This document shows positions 8,358 through 16,700 of a stretch of 64,000 nucleotides of DNA, piece after piece (position 1 is the stretch's first letter; each line of letters starts with the position of its first letter). Position numbers and translations under genes: made by a program. Source of the DNA: Bacteroidales bacterium (GTDB lineage: Bacteria > Bacteroidota > Bacteroidia > Bacteroidales > UBA932). The stretch covers positions 51,952-115,951 of the forward strand of contig JAQXKS010000017.1 in NCBI GenBank assembly GCA_029010575.1, written 5' to 3'. The notes beneath the pieces are model-generated. The model saw only the letters and a list, made by a program, of their open reading frames with translations. It ran no database searches and was not told the origin of the DNA.

Positions 8358-9432
8358 ATTAGCGAAATCGGATATTTTGGAAAATCCATTCAAATATGAT
8401 TCTGTCGAGGCTGTGAGGGAAGAACGTGCAGTCAGGATTGTTGACCAGCGTCTTTTCCCCTCTCACGAGGAGTTTCTTTTGCTGTACAATGAAGAAGATG
8501 TATATGATGCTATCAAGAAACTAAAGGTCAGGGGAGCACCTGCAATTGGTGTATGTGCTGCCTATGGCATTTGGGCAAGTGTCGCCAATCTCTCTTCCGG
8601 CTCCGGTATGGCTTCGATGTTTGATAGGATTGCAGGACGTATCGCATCGTCTCGGCCAACTGCTGTTAATCTGGGGTGGGCTGTCGAAAGGATGAGTTGT
8701 AGATTCCATACAGCTCTGCACCTTTATGGTGAAGATAGGGAGAGGATATGCGATGCTCTTTTTGAAGAGGCTGATGCAATCAAGGGGGAGGATATCGCCA
8801 TGTGTGAAGCAATCGGAAAGAACGGTCTTTCTCTATTCACCAGAAAGGGAATGGGGGTGCTTACACACTGTAACGCAGGACATTTTGCCGTTTCGCGCTA
8901 TGGAACAGCTCTTGCTCCCGTGTATATGGCTCAGTCTGCAGGTCTTGAGCCGCGTCTCTTTTCCGATGAGACCAGACCTCTGCATCAGGGAAGCCGCATA
9001 ACTATGAAAGAGCTCATGATGGCAGGTGTCGATGCGACCCTGCTCTGTGATTCGATGGTGGCTTCATTGATGACTAAGGGGGAAATAGATATGGTTTTTG
9101 TCGGATGTGACAGGATTGCCGCCAACGGTGATACAGCCAACAAAATCGGGACTAATGGTGTTGCGATCATTGCGCACCATTTCGGGATACCGGTATATGT
9201 TCTGGGGTCTTCATCTACCATCGATCGCAATACTCTCACCGGTAATGATATTGTCATTGAACAGAGGGATCCTTCAGAGGTGACAGAACTACATTTCGGT
9301 GAAAGGATGGCTCCTTTGGGTGCCAAGGTCTATAATCCCGCTTTTGATGTTACTCCGGCAGAACTTATTAGCGGAATCATCACAGAGAAGGGTATTTTCC
9401 GCTATCCATATAATTTTTTGGAAAATGATTAA
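8344..9432 (+). CDS. mtnA: Methylthioribose-1-phosphate isomerase
   Basis: This protein of about 362 residues contains RGAPAIGV near residue 62, the catalytic Cys in THCNAGH and the catalytic Asp in [17 protein letters not shown], all hallmarks of MtnA rather than the eIF2B-like ribose-1,5-bisphosphate isomerases. It converts methylthioribose 1-phosphate to methylthioribulose 1-phosphate. No ATG is available near the N-terminus. The TTG at 8344, overlapping the phosphorylase by 14 nt, gives the fullest protein; a TTG at 8377 is an alternative. The gene completes a deaminase-phosphorylase-isomerase route. I see no mtnB/mtnW or class II aldolase gene in the window. Confidence 0.92.
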   Translation: MKLYKLAKSDILENPFKYDSVEAVREERAVRIVDQRLFPSHEEFLLLYNEEDVYDAIKKLKVRGAPAIGVCAAYGIWASVANLSSGSGMASMFDRIAGRIASSRPTAVNLGWAVERMSCRFHTALHLYGEDRERICDALFEEADAIKGEDIAMCEAIGKNGLSLFTRKGMGVLTHCNAGHFAVSRYGTALAPVYMAQSAGLEPRLFSDETRPLHQGSRITMKELMMAGVDATLLCDSMVASLMTKGEIDMVFVGCDRIAANGDTANKIGTNGVAIIAHHFGIPVYVLGSSSTIDRNTLTGNDIVIEQRDPSEVTELHFGERMAPLGAKVYNPAFDVTPAELISGIITEKGIFRYPYNFLEND

Positions 9433-10072
9433 GAATCTTATTTTTGATCTTGGGGGCGTGATTATTCCCCTCAATAGGATAGCTTGTATCAGGGCTTTTG
9501 ACAAGGTGGTGGGATACAAGCATTTTGGAGAAATTTTGAGTGCGTATAGACAGGAGGGCTTTTTTGACCGCTTCGAAAGAGGTCTTATCTCTTCTATGGA
9601 GTTCAGAGAGGCAATAAAAAAGGGTATTTCGTATAATGAGGATGGCTCGCCTCGATATGTTTCTGACGATAGAATTGATTATTCGCTCAATTGCTTCCTT
9701 TCCGATATTCCGGCAAGACGAATCTATACTTTGCTTCATTTTAAGAAAGATTACAGGCTTTTCCTATTGAGCAATACCAATCCTATTGGCATGGCGCGTG
9801 CAAGGGAACTTTTCAGGGATCATGGTTGCGAGTGCTCCTCTATTTTCGAGAAAGAGTATCTCTCTTACGAGCTCAAGTGTGCAAAACCTGACGATTTGAT
9901 TTTTGAAAAAATGCTGGAGGACTCAAGAATAAAGCCGGAAGAAACCCTCTATATTGATGATTACCCTGCGAATGTAAAGGCTGGGGAGAAGTTCGGTCTG
10001 CGCTCAATTCTGTTTAATCCCAAAGAGGATGATCTTTATGAAAAGATTCATAACGCTCTCGAGCGGAAGTAA
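9425..10072 (+). CDS. HAD superfamily hydrolase (YihX-like subfamily IA)
   Basis: This 215-residue protein begins [16 protein letters not shown]. Motif I has the DLGGV form seen in the YihX/HAD-IA phosphatases, motif II is LLSNTNP, the motif III Lys is in CAKPDD and the acidic pair of motif IV is in YIDDYP. It probably dephosphorylates a small phosphorylated metabolite. I start it at the ATG at 9425, which overlaps the mtnA stop by 8 nt; the frame is open further upstream but runs through mtnA. Its place after mtnA raises the possibility that it acts on a methylthioribulose-type phosphate, but the family is broad and this is unproven. Confidence 0.8.
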   Translation: MIKNLIFDLGGVIIPLNRIACIRAFDKVVGYKHFGEILSAYRQEGFFDRFERGLISSMEFREAIKKGISYNEDGSPRYVSDDRIDYSLNCFLSDIPARRIYTLLHFKKDYRLFLLSNTNPIGMARARELFRDHGCECSSIFEKEYLSYELKCAKPDDLIFEKMLEDSRIKPEETLYIDDYPANVKAGEKFGLRSILFNPKEDDLYEKIHNALERK

Positions 10073-10832
10073 CGGGAATTGCTATTGTCTTTCTTCAGAA
10101 GATCATACCATTCTGATAGATGCCGGGATTGGTGTAAGAACCATTAAGAAGAGGCTTGCCGACCACGATATTGATATCAGGTCGGTAGAGATGATTCTCA
10201 TTACTCACGACCATGCAGATCATGTTAGGGGACTCGGTAAACTTGCCCAGTCGCTAAGTGTTCCTATCTTTACGACTTCAGTTCTTCATAATGCACTTTC
10301 GAATTACGGTTATATCGATGAATCCCTCTCAGGGTGTGTTCGTGTGGTGCGTGTTGGAGCTGTATTCGAACACAGGGGGGTGAAATTCTATCCTTTTGAG
10401 GTTCCGCATGATGCCACTCAGACTCTTGGTTATTATATTGATTTCTGCGGCACCAAAATTACTGTTATGACTGACTTGGGGTATGTCCCACAAAGGGGGA
10501 TTTTGTGTGCTTCAAATTCTGATTATGTGGTGGTTGAATCCAACTACGATGTGGAGATGCTTCTGAATGGTCCTTATCCTGCTGAATTGAAAAAGAGGGT
10601 TTTGGGAGAGTGGGGGCATCTGAGCAATGAGGATTGTGCATCTGCTTTGCAGAATTATTATCACAAAGGGCTAAAAGGAATTTTTCTTTGTCATTTGAGC
10701 AAGGAAAACAATACCCCGGAACGGGCTTTGGAGGCTACCCGCAGAAGGGTTGATTATCTGAAGGTTAACTACGAGAATGAACCTCTTCTGGCAGTCCTTC
10801 CAAGGAGCGAAAGTGCAGAGTTTATTTTATAG
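10038..10832 (+). CDS. Metallo-beta-lactamase-fold hydrolase, YycJ/WalJ type
   Basis: This 264-residue protein begins MKRFITLSSGSNGNCY, the typical opening of the YycJ group, and carries the zinc-binding THDHADH motif near residue 55. Later DLGY and CHLS regions supply further ligands. Members are predicted nucleases or phosphodiesterases of the MBL fold and in Firmicutes are linked to cell-wall and replication control. I use the second ATG (10038) rather than 10029 because it matches the family start. It overlaps the end of the HAD gene by 35 nt in another frame, so the two are translationally linked. Relation to methylthioadenosine salvage is not evident. Confidence 0.85.
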   Translation: MKRFITLSSGSNGNCYCLSSEDHTILIDAGIGVRTIKKRLADHDIDIRSVEMILITHDHADHVRGLGKLAQSLSVPIFTTSVLHNALSNYGYIDESLSGCVRVVRVGAVFEHRGVKFYPFEVPHDATQTLGYYIDFCGTKITVMTDLGYVPQRGILCASNSDYVVVESNYDVEMLLNGPYPAELKKRVLGEWGHLSNEDCASALQNYYHKGLKGIFLCHLSKENNTPERALEATRRRVDYLKVNYENEPLLAVLPRSESAEFIL

Positions 10833-10863
10833 AGAGGATGACCCTTTTGGGGCCAGCCTCTCT
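10831..10863. terminator. Weak stem-loop between convergent genes
   Basis: AGAGAGG (10831-10837) pairs with CCTCTCT (10857-10863), with further imperfect pairing around a TTTT loop. Neither side has a long T run, so termination may be inefficient. It separates the YycJ-like gene from the minus-strand gene ending at 10874. Confidence 0.45.
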
Positions 10864-10873
10864 GGGTTGTTAT

Positions 10874-11293
10874 CTATAATTTGGTTAGCTGCGAGCATGC
10901 TTTGTAATAGTAGGGTACATATTCGAAAATTTGACAAAATCGGTCATTACCCTTCTTGCTCGAGTAAATATCGACTCTCATGCCCTCTCCTTCGCTTTTG
11001 TGATCTGCAAGAACTAGTGTGGAGGGTGAACTGTCAAGAGATTTAAGCAGTTCATTTTTCCTACTTAAGGGGTAATAAAACTCTTTTTTGGTGTAGAGCA
11101 TCCCTGTGTCGCTGTCTTTATAATCTTTTGGTACGATAAAAGGTACTACTGCCGATGCTATCAGTAGTGCAAAGGCAAGGTAGTGGAGGAGTGTGTTATC
11201 TACAAGTATAAATAGTGCAATCGCCGATGAAAGTAATATCGCGATTGAGACCCAACCTAATACGGGGAAGGTCTTGGTGAATCTGTCGTTCAT
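10874..11293 (-). CDS. Unrecognised small membrane protein (139 aa)
   Basis: The protein has two adjacent hydrophobic segments near residues 11-30 and 34-53, then a polar C-terminal part of about 85 residues that would lie on one side of the membrane. The C-terminal half contains a stretch of short strands (STLVLADHKS, MRVDIYSS). I do not recognise the family. It stands alone on the minus strand, convergent with the YycJ-like gene and 75 nt downstream of another small gene. The clear hydrophobic pattern and clean start support a real gene. Confidence 0.65.
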   Translation of the reverse strand: MNDRFTKTFPVLGWVSIAILLSSAIALFILVDNTLLHYLAFALLIASAVVPFIVPKDYKDSDTGMLYTKKEFYYPLSRKNELLKSLDSSPSTLVLADHKSEGEGMRVDIYSSKKGNDRFCQIFEYVPYYYKACSQLTKL

Positions 11294-11368
11294 GTAAATC
11301 TGTAAATTTATTTTTTTTAAGTAATATAGAATGCTGAAAATATGGTGTTTTGACCTTGTTTCAGACTT

Positions 11369-11809
11369 CTAAATCGTGAATTTACAGATATTTATCAAGA
11401 TGGATCGTGAAAGTGTGTAACCTGAGTGGCGCTCTAATGGCCTTCCTAAAGTGTGTGAAAAGGTATGATTAAGAAGATGGTCTTTTCTTCCGATGAGGTA
11501 GGGGAAGATGCTTGTGCCGCCATCAGGGATGTGTCGTATGGTAGTAATAATGGTAGAGGTGATAGCATCAATGGCGCATACAGGCTGCAAGTATGAATTA
11601 TTGTGCTCTACATTATTATTTTGTATATCAGAAATTTGGGAATATGTTGCACCGGTATCGGCACCGTGGAACAGCTCTTTTCTCGAACTGTTTGAGATGA
11701 TTGATACCAAAAGGGCCAGCACCAGTAACTGTGCTATGAGCATATTCCTTATGTTGTTCTGCATGATACGGAAATGTTGTTGTGTTCTGCCCCGCAAGAA
11801 ATGTACCAT
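11369..11809 (-). CDS. Unrecognised small exported or membrane-anchored protein (146 aa)
   Basis: A basic N-terminus is followed by one hydrophobic stretch (MLIAQLLVLALLVSIIS, about residues 23-39), as in an uncleaved signal anchor or long signal peptide. The rest is polar, rich in His, Asn, Ser and Thr, with no motif I know. An internal ATG at 11764 would give a 131-residue protein with a shorter N-region. It starts 10 nt after the 123-residue gene upstream and is probably cotranscribed with it. Because composition is unusual and I know no family, I keep moderate confidence that it is expressed. Confidence 0.5.
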   Translation of the reverse strand: MVHFLRGRTQQHFRIMQNNIRNMLIAQLLVLALLVSIISNSSRKELFHGADTGATYSQISDIQNNNVEHNNSYLQPVCAIDAITSTIITTIRHIPDGGTSIFPYLIGRKDHLLNHTFSHTLGRPLERHSGYTLSRSILINICKFTI

Positions 11810-11819
11810 TATTTTAAAC

Positions 11820-12191
11820 TCAAAGAGTTCGGCTCATCATAGAATGGAGTGAAAATGAATAGGTACCTTTGGAGTCAAGGTAGGTGATGGAATCACTCAG
11901 CAGTCTCTGCTTTGATGCTTCAGGAATATCCGAGTGCAGCATTGTCAAGACAAAAAGCTCCAATGCCTCATCTGACAAATGCAGTGTGTCAACCAGGAAA
12001 GAGACGGGGTGCTTTTCTGACAAAACGGCAGCAGGATCAAAATTCAGACCGTATTCGGTAAATGCCGCTTTAATATCTTTCATCGTACAGCCGGCATTGA
12101 CTTTATTTTCATCCATTATCTTCAGTTTGATGGCAATCTTCTGCAGAATCATGCCTATCTTGTCAATTTCTTTGAGAATATAGTCTTCCAT
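11820..12191 (-). CDS. Unrecognised small cytoplasmic protein (123 aa)
   Basis: The sequence looks soluble and mostly helical, with amphipathic segments such as EIDKIGMILQKIAIKLKIM at the start and SDEALELFVLTML in the middle. There is no signal peptide or membrane span and I know no domain. It is the first gene of a minus-strand pair with the 146-residue gene, and a consensus -7 promoter box lies about 27 nt upstream (12218-12225). It is divergent from the NifX-like gene. Confidence 0.6.
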   Translation of the reverse strand: MEDYILKEIDKIGMILQKIAIKLKIMDENKVNAGCTMKDIKAAFTEYGLNFDPAAVLSEKHPVSFLVDTLHLSDEALELFVLTMLHSDIPEASKQRLLSDSITYLDSKGTYSFSLHSMMSRTL

Positions 12192-12217
12192 TCATGGATA
12201 TTTTCTTACATTTTATG

Positions 12218-12225
12218 CAAAAATA
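12218..12225 (-). promoter_or_regulatory. Bacteroidota -7 box upstream of the 123-aa gene
   Basis: The minus strand reads TATTTTTG, matching TAnnTTTG, about 27 nt before the ATG at 12191. It lies only 21 nt from the oppositely oriented box at 12247, so the two promoters of this divergent pair are nearly back to back. Confidence 0.5.
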
Positions 12226-12246
12226 AACAATTTAAAGAAATGTTGC

Positions 12247-12254
12247 TATTTTTG
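12247..12254 (+). promoter_or_regulatory. Bacteroidota -7 box upstream of the NifX-like gene
   Basis: TATTTTTG matches TAnnTTTG and lies about 40 nt upstream of the ATG at 12294. No convincing -33 TTTG is seen. Confidence 0.5.
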
Positions 12255-12293
12255 TACCGTATTTAATCCTTTAGATAGTTTAGAGACCCGAAT

Positions 12294-12689
12294 ATGAAAA
12301 AAATAGCTGTACCGACAAGGGATTCTGTGGTTGATGACCATTTCGGTCATTGTGCCTATTATACCGTTTTTACGGTTGATGATAATGGCAAAGTTCTCTC
12401 AGAGGAGCGCCTTGAGTCACCTCAAGGCTGCGGGTGCAAGTCTGAGATTGCCTCTGAAATGGAGAGTATGGGGATTACCCTCATGCTTGCCGGAAATATG
12501 GGAATGGGTGCATTCAATAAACTCAGTAGCCACCATATCACTGTTATTAGAGGATGTCATGGAAAGATTCAAGATGTCCTTTCTGCCTATCTAAACGGAG
12601 AACTCAGAGATTCGTCAATTTCATGCGACCATCATGAGTGCTCCCATACAGAATTCAGATTTGTCCAGAACAAAGAGATTAACAGATAA
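12294..12689 (+). CDS. NifB/NifX family (dinitrogenase iron-molybdenum cofactor-type) protein
   Basis: This 131-residue protein opens with KKIAVPTRDSVVDDHFGHC and contains NMGMGAFNKLSS, the pattern of the NifX/NafY/MTH1175-like domain (PF02579) found in Fe-S and metal-cluster carrier proteins. Extra Cys and His residues (GCGCKSE near residue 45; CDHHECSH near residue 109-116) could bind metal. There are no nitrogenase genes nearby, as usual for this family in gut Bacteroidota, where the role is unknown. The next gene starts 2 nt downstream, so the pair is an operon. Confidence 0.85.
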   Translation: MKKIAVPTRDSVVDDHFGHCAYYTVFTVDDNGKVLSEERLESPQGCGCKSEIASEMESMGITLMLAGNMGMGAFNKLSSHHITVIRGCHGKIQDVLSAYLNGELRDSSISCDHHECSHTEFRFVQNKEINR

Positions 12690-12690
12690 G

Positions 12691-13689
12691 ATGAAGTTCC
12701 CTAAGGCAGTTTTCTGCCTATTATGTACCTTTTTTTGTTCCCTTGCTGCAAATGGACAACATGTTACCAATACCTCATTTAGGCAGAACGGTCTATGCGT
12801 TGAGGTCACTTATTCACTGGATATAAAAAGCGATGTGTCGCTTATGGTCTCTTTCGATGGAGGAAATTCCTTCCAAGGGCCTCTCAAGTGTGTATCCGGG
12901 GATGTGGGAAGCGATATAAATCCAGGCACCAACCTTAAGATTATCTGGAATGCCGTAGAGGAGATGGGTGAAGTGATTGGCGATAATATATGCTTCAAGG
13001 TAAATGCGAGCGGTTTTCTGGATATATTTAATGTCGAGATGGTATATGTGGAGGGAGGAAGTTTCTATATGGGGGCAGATGATGGTTTCAACTGGGAAGG
13101 GCCTCGCCACAAGGTCTCTCTTCATGATTTTTACATAAGTAAGTACGAAGTGACACAGAAACTCTGGAAGGCTATCATGGGCAATAATCCGGGTATGTTC
13201 AAAGGTGACGATTACCCTGTGGACAATGTATCTTGGGAGGAGATTCAGCAGTTTATTGCCAAACTTAACGAAATAACCGGAATGGAGTACAGGCTTCCCA
13301 CAGAGGCTGAGTGGGAGTTCGCTGCAAAAGGGGGCAGGAAGAGCAAGGGTTACAAGTATGCCGGATCTGACAATCTCGATGATGTAGCCTGGTATGAACT
13401 CAACAGTTCGGACTGTATCCATGCGGTAGGGACAAAGAATCCTAACGAGTTGGGCATTTACGATATGAGTGGCAGCGTCTGGGAGTGGTGTTATGACCGA
13501 TATGGAAAATATACTGCTGATTATCAGAAAAATCCCAAAGGCTCACCATCCGGGATAACAAGGGTGATAAAGGGCGGCTCGTGGCATTATAGTCCAGCCT
13601 ATTGCAGGCCCTCTTACAGAAGCCACTCTGAATCTGTCTCAAAGATAAACGATGTCGGATTCCGTCTTGCCATGAGCAGTCCCAATTAA
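12691..13689 (+). CDS. Exported SUMF1/FGE-sulfatase-domain protein
   Basis: This 332-residue protein starts with a signal peptide (MKFPKAVFCLLCTFFCSLAANGQ). An immunoglobulin-like region of about 90 residues follows, then a formylglycine-generating-enzyme-type domain from about residue 110: MVYVEGGSFYMGAD, YEVTQKLWKAIMG, PVDNVSWEE, YRLPTEAEWEFAA, GSVWEWC, RVIKGGSWHY and DVGFRLAMS. In Bacteroidota such proteins are usually exported sensors or binding modules rather than sulfatase activators; I do not see the Cys pair of true FGE clearly placed. Start chosen at the ATG at 12691 for the signal peptide; the frame is open 57 nt further upstream, inside the NifX-like gene. Confidence 0.85.
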   Translation: MKFPKAVFCLLCTFFCSLAANGQHVTNTSFRQNGLCVEVTYSLDIKSDVSLMVSFDGGNSFQGPLKCVSGDVGSDINPGTNLKIIWNAVEEMGEVIGDNICFKVNASGFLDIFNVEMVYVEGGSFYMGADDGFNWEGPRHKVSLHDFYISKYEVTQKLWKAIMGNNPGMFKGDDYPVDNVSWEEIQQFIAKLNEITGMEYRLPTEAEWEFAAKGGRKSKGYKYAGSDNLDDVAWYELNSSDCIHAVGTKNPNELGIYDMSGSVWEWCYDRYGKYTADYQKNPKGSPSGITRVIKGGSWHYSPAYCRPSYRSHSESVSKINDVGFRLAMSSPN

Positions 13690-13708
13690 AGGGTGGCGAA
13701 CTATCCCT

Positions 13709-16700
13709 TTAATTGGCAGCGCTGTACAGCATATATTCACACAATGCCAGAGTATACTCGATACGTGCATTAGTGAACTCTTCAAGAGCGACTGTGTATT
13801 CACTTTGGGACTTAAGAAGTTCGGAGAGGGAAATCATTCCTGATTCATATTGTATTTTCTGAGAGTCAAGAATATGCTCGAATAGCTCCATATTCTGTTC
13901 GGCAATCTTCATAGAATCCCACTTCATATTTAGTTCGACCCACATCTTTCTTGCTTTCAGAAGGAGCTGGCTTGAGTAGAACTCCCTGTCATTCATAGCT
14001 TTCTTGATATCTGACTCCTCTCTCTTCATCTTGTAGGAGGTTTTTGCCCAGTCTGTGATAGGAACCTGGACCATAGCATAGACCATCCCGTTGAATCTGT
14101 CGGTGATTGCTTTGGTATAACCGTATGAGGCACCGACTGCAATCTGAGGTAAGGTCTCTCCAATGGATATGCGTTTTTTCAGTTCCAGGGCTTCGACCTG
14201 CAGATCGAGAAGTCGTTTCTCCTCCATTGCCTCTACCATTGTCTGTTCGTCCGTATAGCATGATGAAGGATCCGGCATGTTGTCAAGACTCTCTGTCAGG
14301 AGAATTGAATCAAGCGAGGAGATGGTGTACTCCATTCCGATGGTGTTCAACAGGTTCATCTTGGCGAGTCTTATTCCATTCGTGAGGTGTCCTATGCCGT
14401 TGGTAACTTCGTTCCGCTTGATCTCTACTCTGTCCTTGTCTGTCTGTGTCACTACTCCGTTTTCGAATGCAATGCAGACATCTTTGTAAAGGGAATCCAC
14501 GAAGGTGCTTATCCGGTCAAGACTATTTTTCTTCTCCTGAAGGGCGACAACATTCCAATACAACTGTTCCACTTCGCACAGTGTCGTATTCACACTCTTC
14601 TCGTTTTGAACCTCTGCTGCTTTTACTCCTGTTGAAGCTAACTTGTTTCCGAAATAAATCCGTCCTCCGGCATATATAGGCTGCATCAAGGAGATGGAGG
14701 AGGTGAAACCATAATTGAGGGTCTGGTATGTGTTTGGAATTCCGTAGATAGAGGATAACTGGTCGAACAGACGGAAGAACTTGTCACTTGCCCCATCGGC
14801 TATGTCATAAACCGAAATGCTCACCAGAGGATTGAGAGCATGGAATCCTGCAGTGCTCCATGAGACTTTGGGAAAGTATTCTGTAAATAGTTCCTTCTTC
14901 TGGTAACGAGCAGCTTCCATCTCCAGCATGGCATTCTTGATGGTGTTGTTACCAGTCATGGCAATCTCTTTGCACTGTGATAGTGTAAGAGTGTGTGAAT
15001 CATCGGAATTGGCTGCATTCATAGTGGTGGGAAGGACAAGCGTTCCTGTTATGACAAGAGCCTTTGCTGCAATAGAAGCAGAACGTTTGCGATGGCTTCT
15101 TCTGAATGCTATCCAGTAAACGACAGGCATTATCAGGACAACCAACACAATCGACAGAATGGTACCGAATGTGATACACACACCCATGGGCATCCACATA
15201 AGGTCACCGATAATTATCATAGGGAGCACCCCAAGGGCAGTAGTACAGGATGTCAGGAAGATGGGTCTCATTCTTCTCTTGCCGGCCTCCAATGCTGCAT
15301 CTTTGAGGGAAATACCATTTTCTTTAAGTTCTTCTGCATAATCATACATTATGATTCCGTTTCTTACGATGATTCCTACAAGTGAAATGAGTCCGAGAAC
15401 AGCAGTGATACTGAAGTCCAGTCTCATGAACCATAACCCGAAGGAGGCTCCGAAGAGGCATAGCAGACTGGAAATGATGGTCAGAACAGCCAGTGATACC
15501 TTACGGAAGTGGAGCAATAGAAAAAGAAACAGAATGGCTACTGCTGCAAGGAAACTTTTTGCCATCTCCGGTATAAGTGTTTCATTGGGTTTGTCAAGTC
15601 CCCTTTTGGTCACTTCAATGCCTTCAGGTAGGGATGGTATAAGAGTTTCTTCAATGAATATGTCTATCTCCTTCATAGCATCCGGGTAACTTACTCCGTA
15701 TTTAAGGTCAGCGTAGAGAGTCAGTACCTCTTCTCCTCTGAATCTGGAGATGTTGGAGGGTGTCCACTCCGGGGTTAATGTGGCGACATGACTGAGCGGA
15801 ATGGGTATACCTGAGAGCGGAGCAGGGATGCAGAGGCTATACAGGTCGTCTATTTCCTTGCTCTCTTTCACTCCTGTTGAATAGACATTTACAGGAATCT
15901 TGTTTTTGCCCTCCCAGAGGGTGGCAATGTTGCGTGAGCCTGTAGCCCCCATCAGAGAGAGGGATGTAACAGCCTTGTTGATGCCCAGTCTGGCCGCTTT
16001 TTCAGGTATCAGGTCCACTTCAATGTTCGAATTGTACATGTCGAAATCGCTGTGAATCCATTTCAGGTTATGACTCTGTGTAAAGAGGAAATTCTTGAGT
16101 GTGTCGGCATATGGTTTCATCTCTTCGAGGCTTGCGCCTTTGAATGAAATCATTACAGGGATAACACCCTGATAGTCCATCTGCTTGAATCTTATGATTG
16201 CTTCAGGGAAGAGATATTCGTATCTTTGCTCGCACTCTTTAAGAAGTTCCTGTGTCGCCTTGACGGACTCAGTGTTGACAATTAGTTGTGAACAGAGAGG
16301 GGAGGGGATAATCGGGCTGTATGTTATATGGAAACGTGGTGCTCCAGAACCGACGAATGATGTTACAGATTTAACTCTGGTGTCTTGAAGAAGGATGTTG
16401 GTCAGTGAGTCTGAAAGCCTCTTTGTATCATCTATTGTATTGCCGTTTTCAAGTTCCAGCTCTATGGCGAAAAGGTCTCTTTCTGCCATGGGAACCATTT
16501 GGATATTAAGTTTTGTAAAGAAGAAAACCCCTAATGCTATAGCACATACCCCTACGCCGATGGTTAATGCCGGGTATTTGAAACATTTTTCAAGGGCTTT
16601 GTCATATATTCTCTGTAAGAATTGGAAAAATTTGTTCTGGATTCTGGAAAAGGCGGTCTCTTTTTCAGCAAGGGCATTTCCTATGAACTTGACCTCCAAT

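Noticed and set aside
11298..11389. Inverted repeat ATCTGTAAATT (11298-11308) and its complement (11379-11389)
   Set aside because: Eleven matching bases separated by 70 nt in A/T-rich sequence, one arm inside a coding end; likely chance, and no mobile element is present between the arms.
12814..13422. 202-codon minus-strand open frame antisense to the SUMF1-domain gene
   Set aside because: The sense strand has a clear domain and signal peptide; the antisense frame has no independent support.
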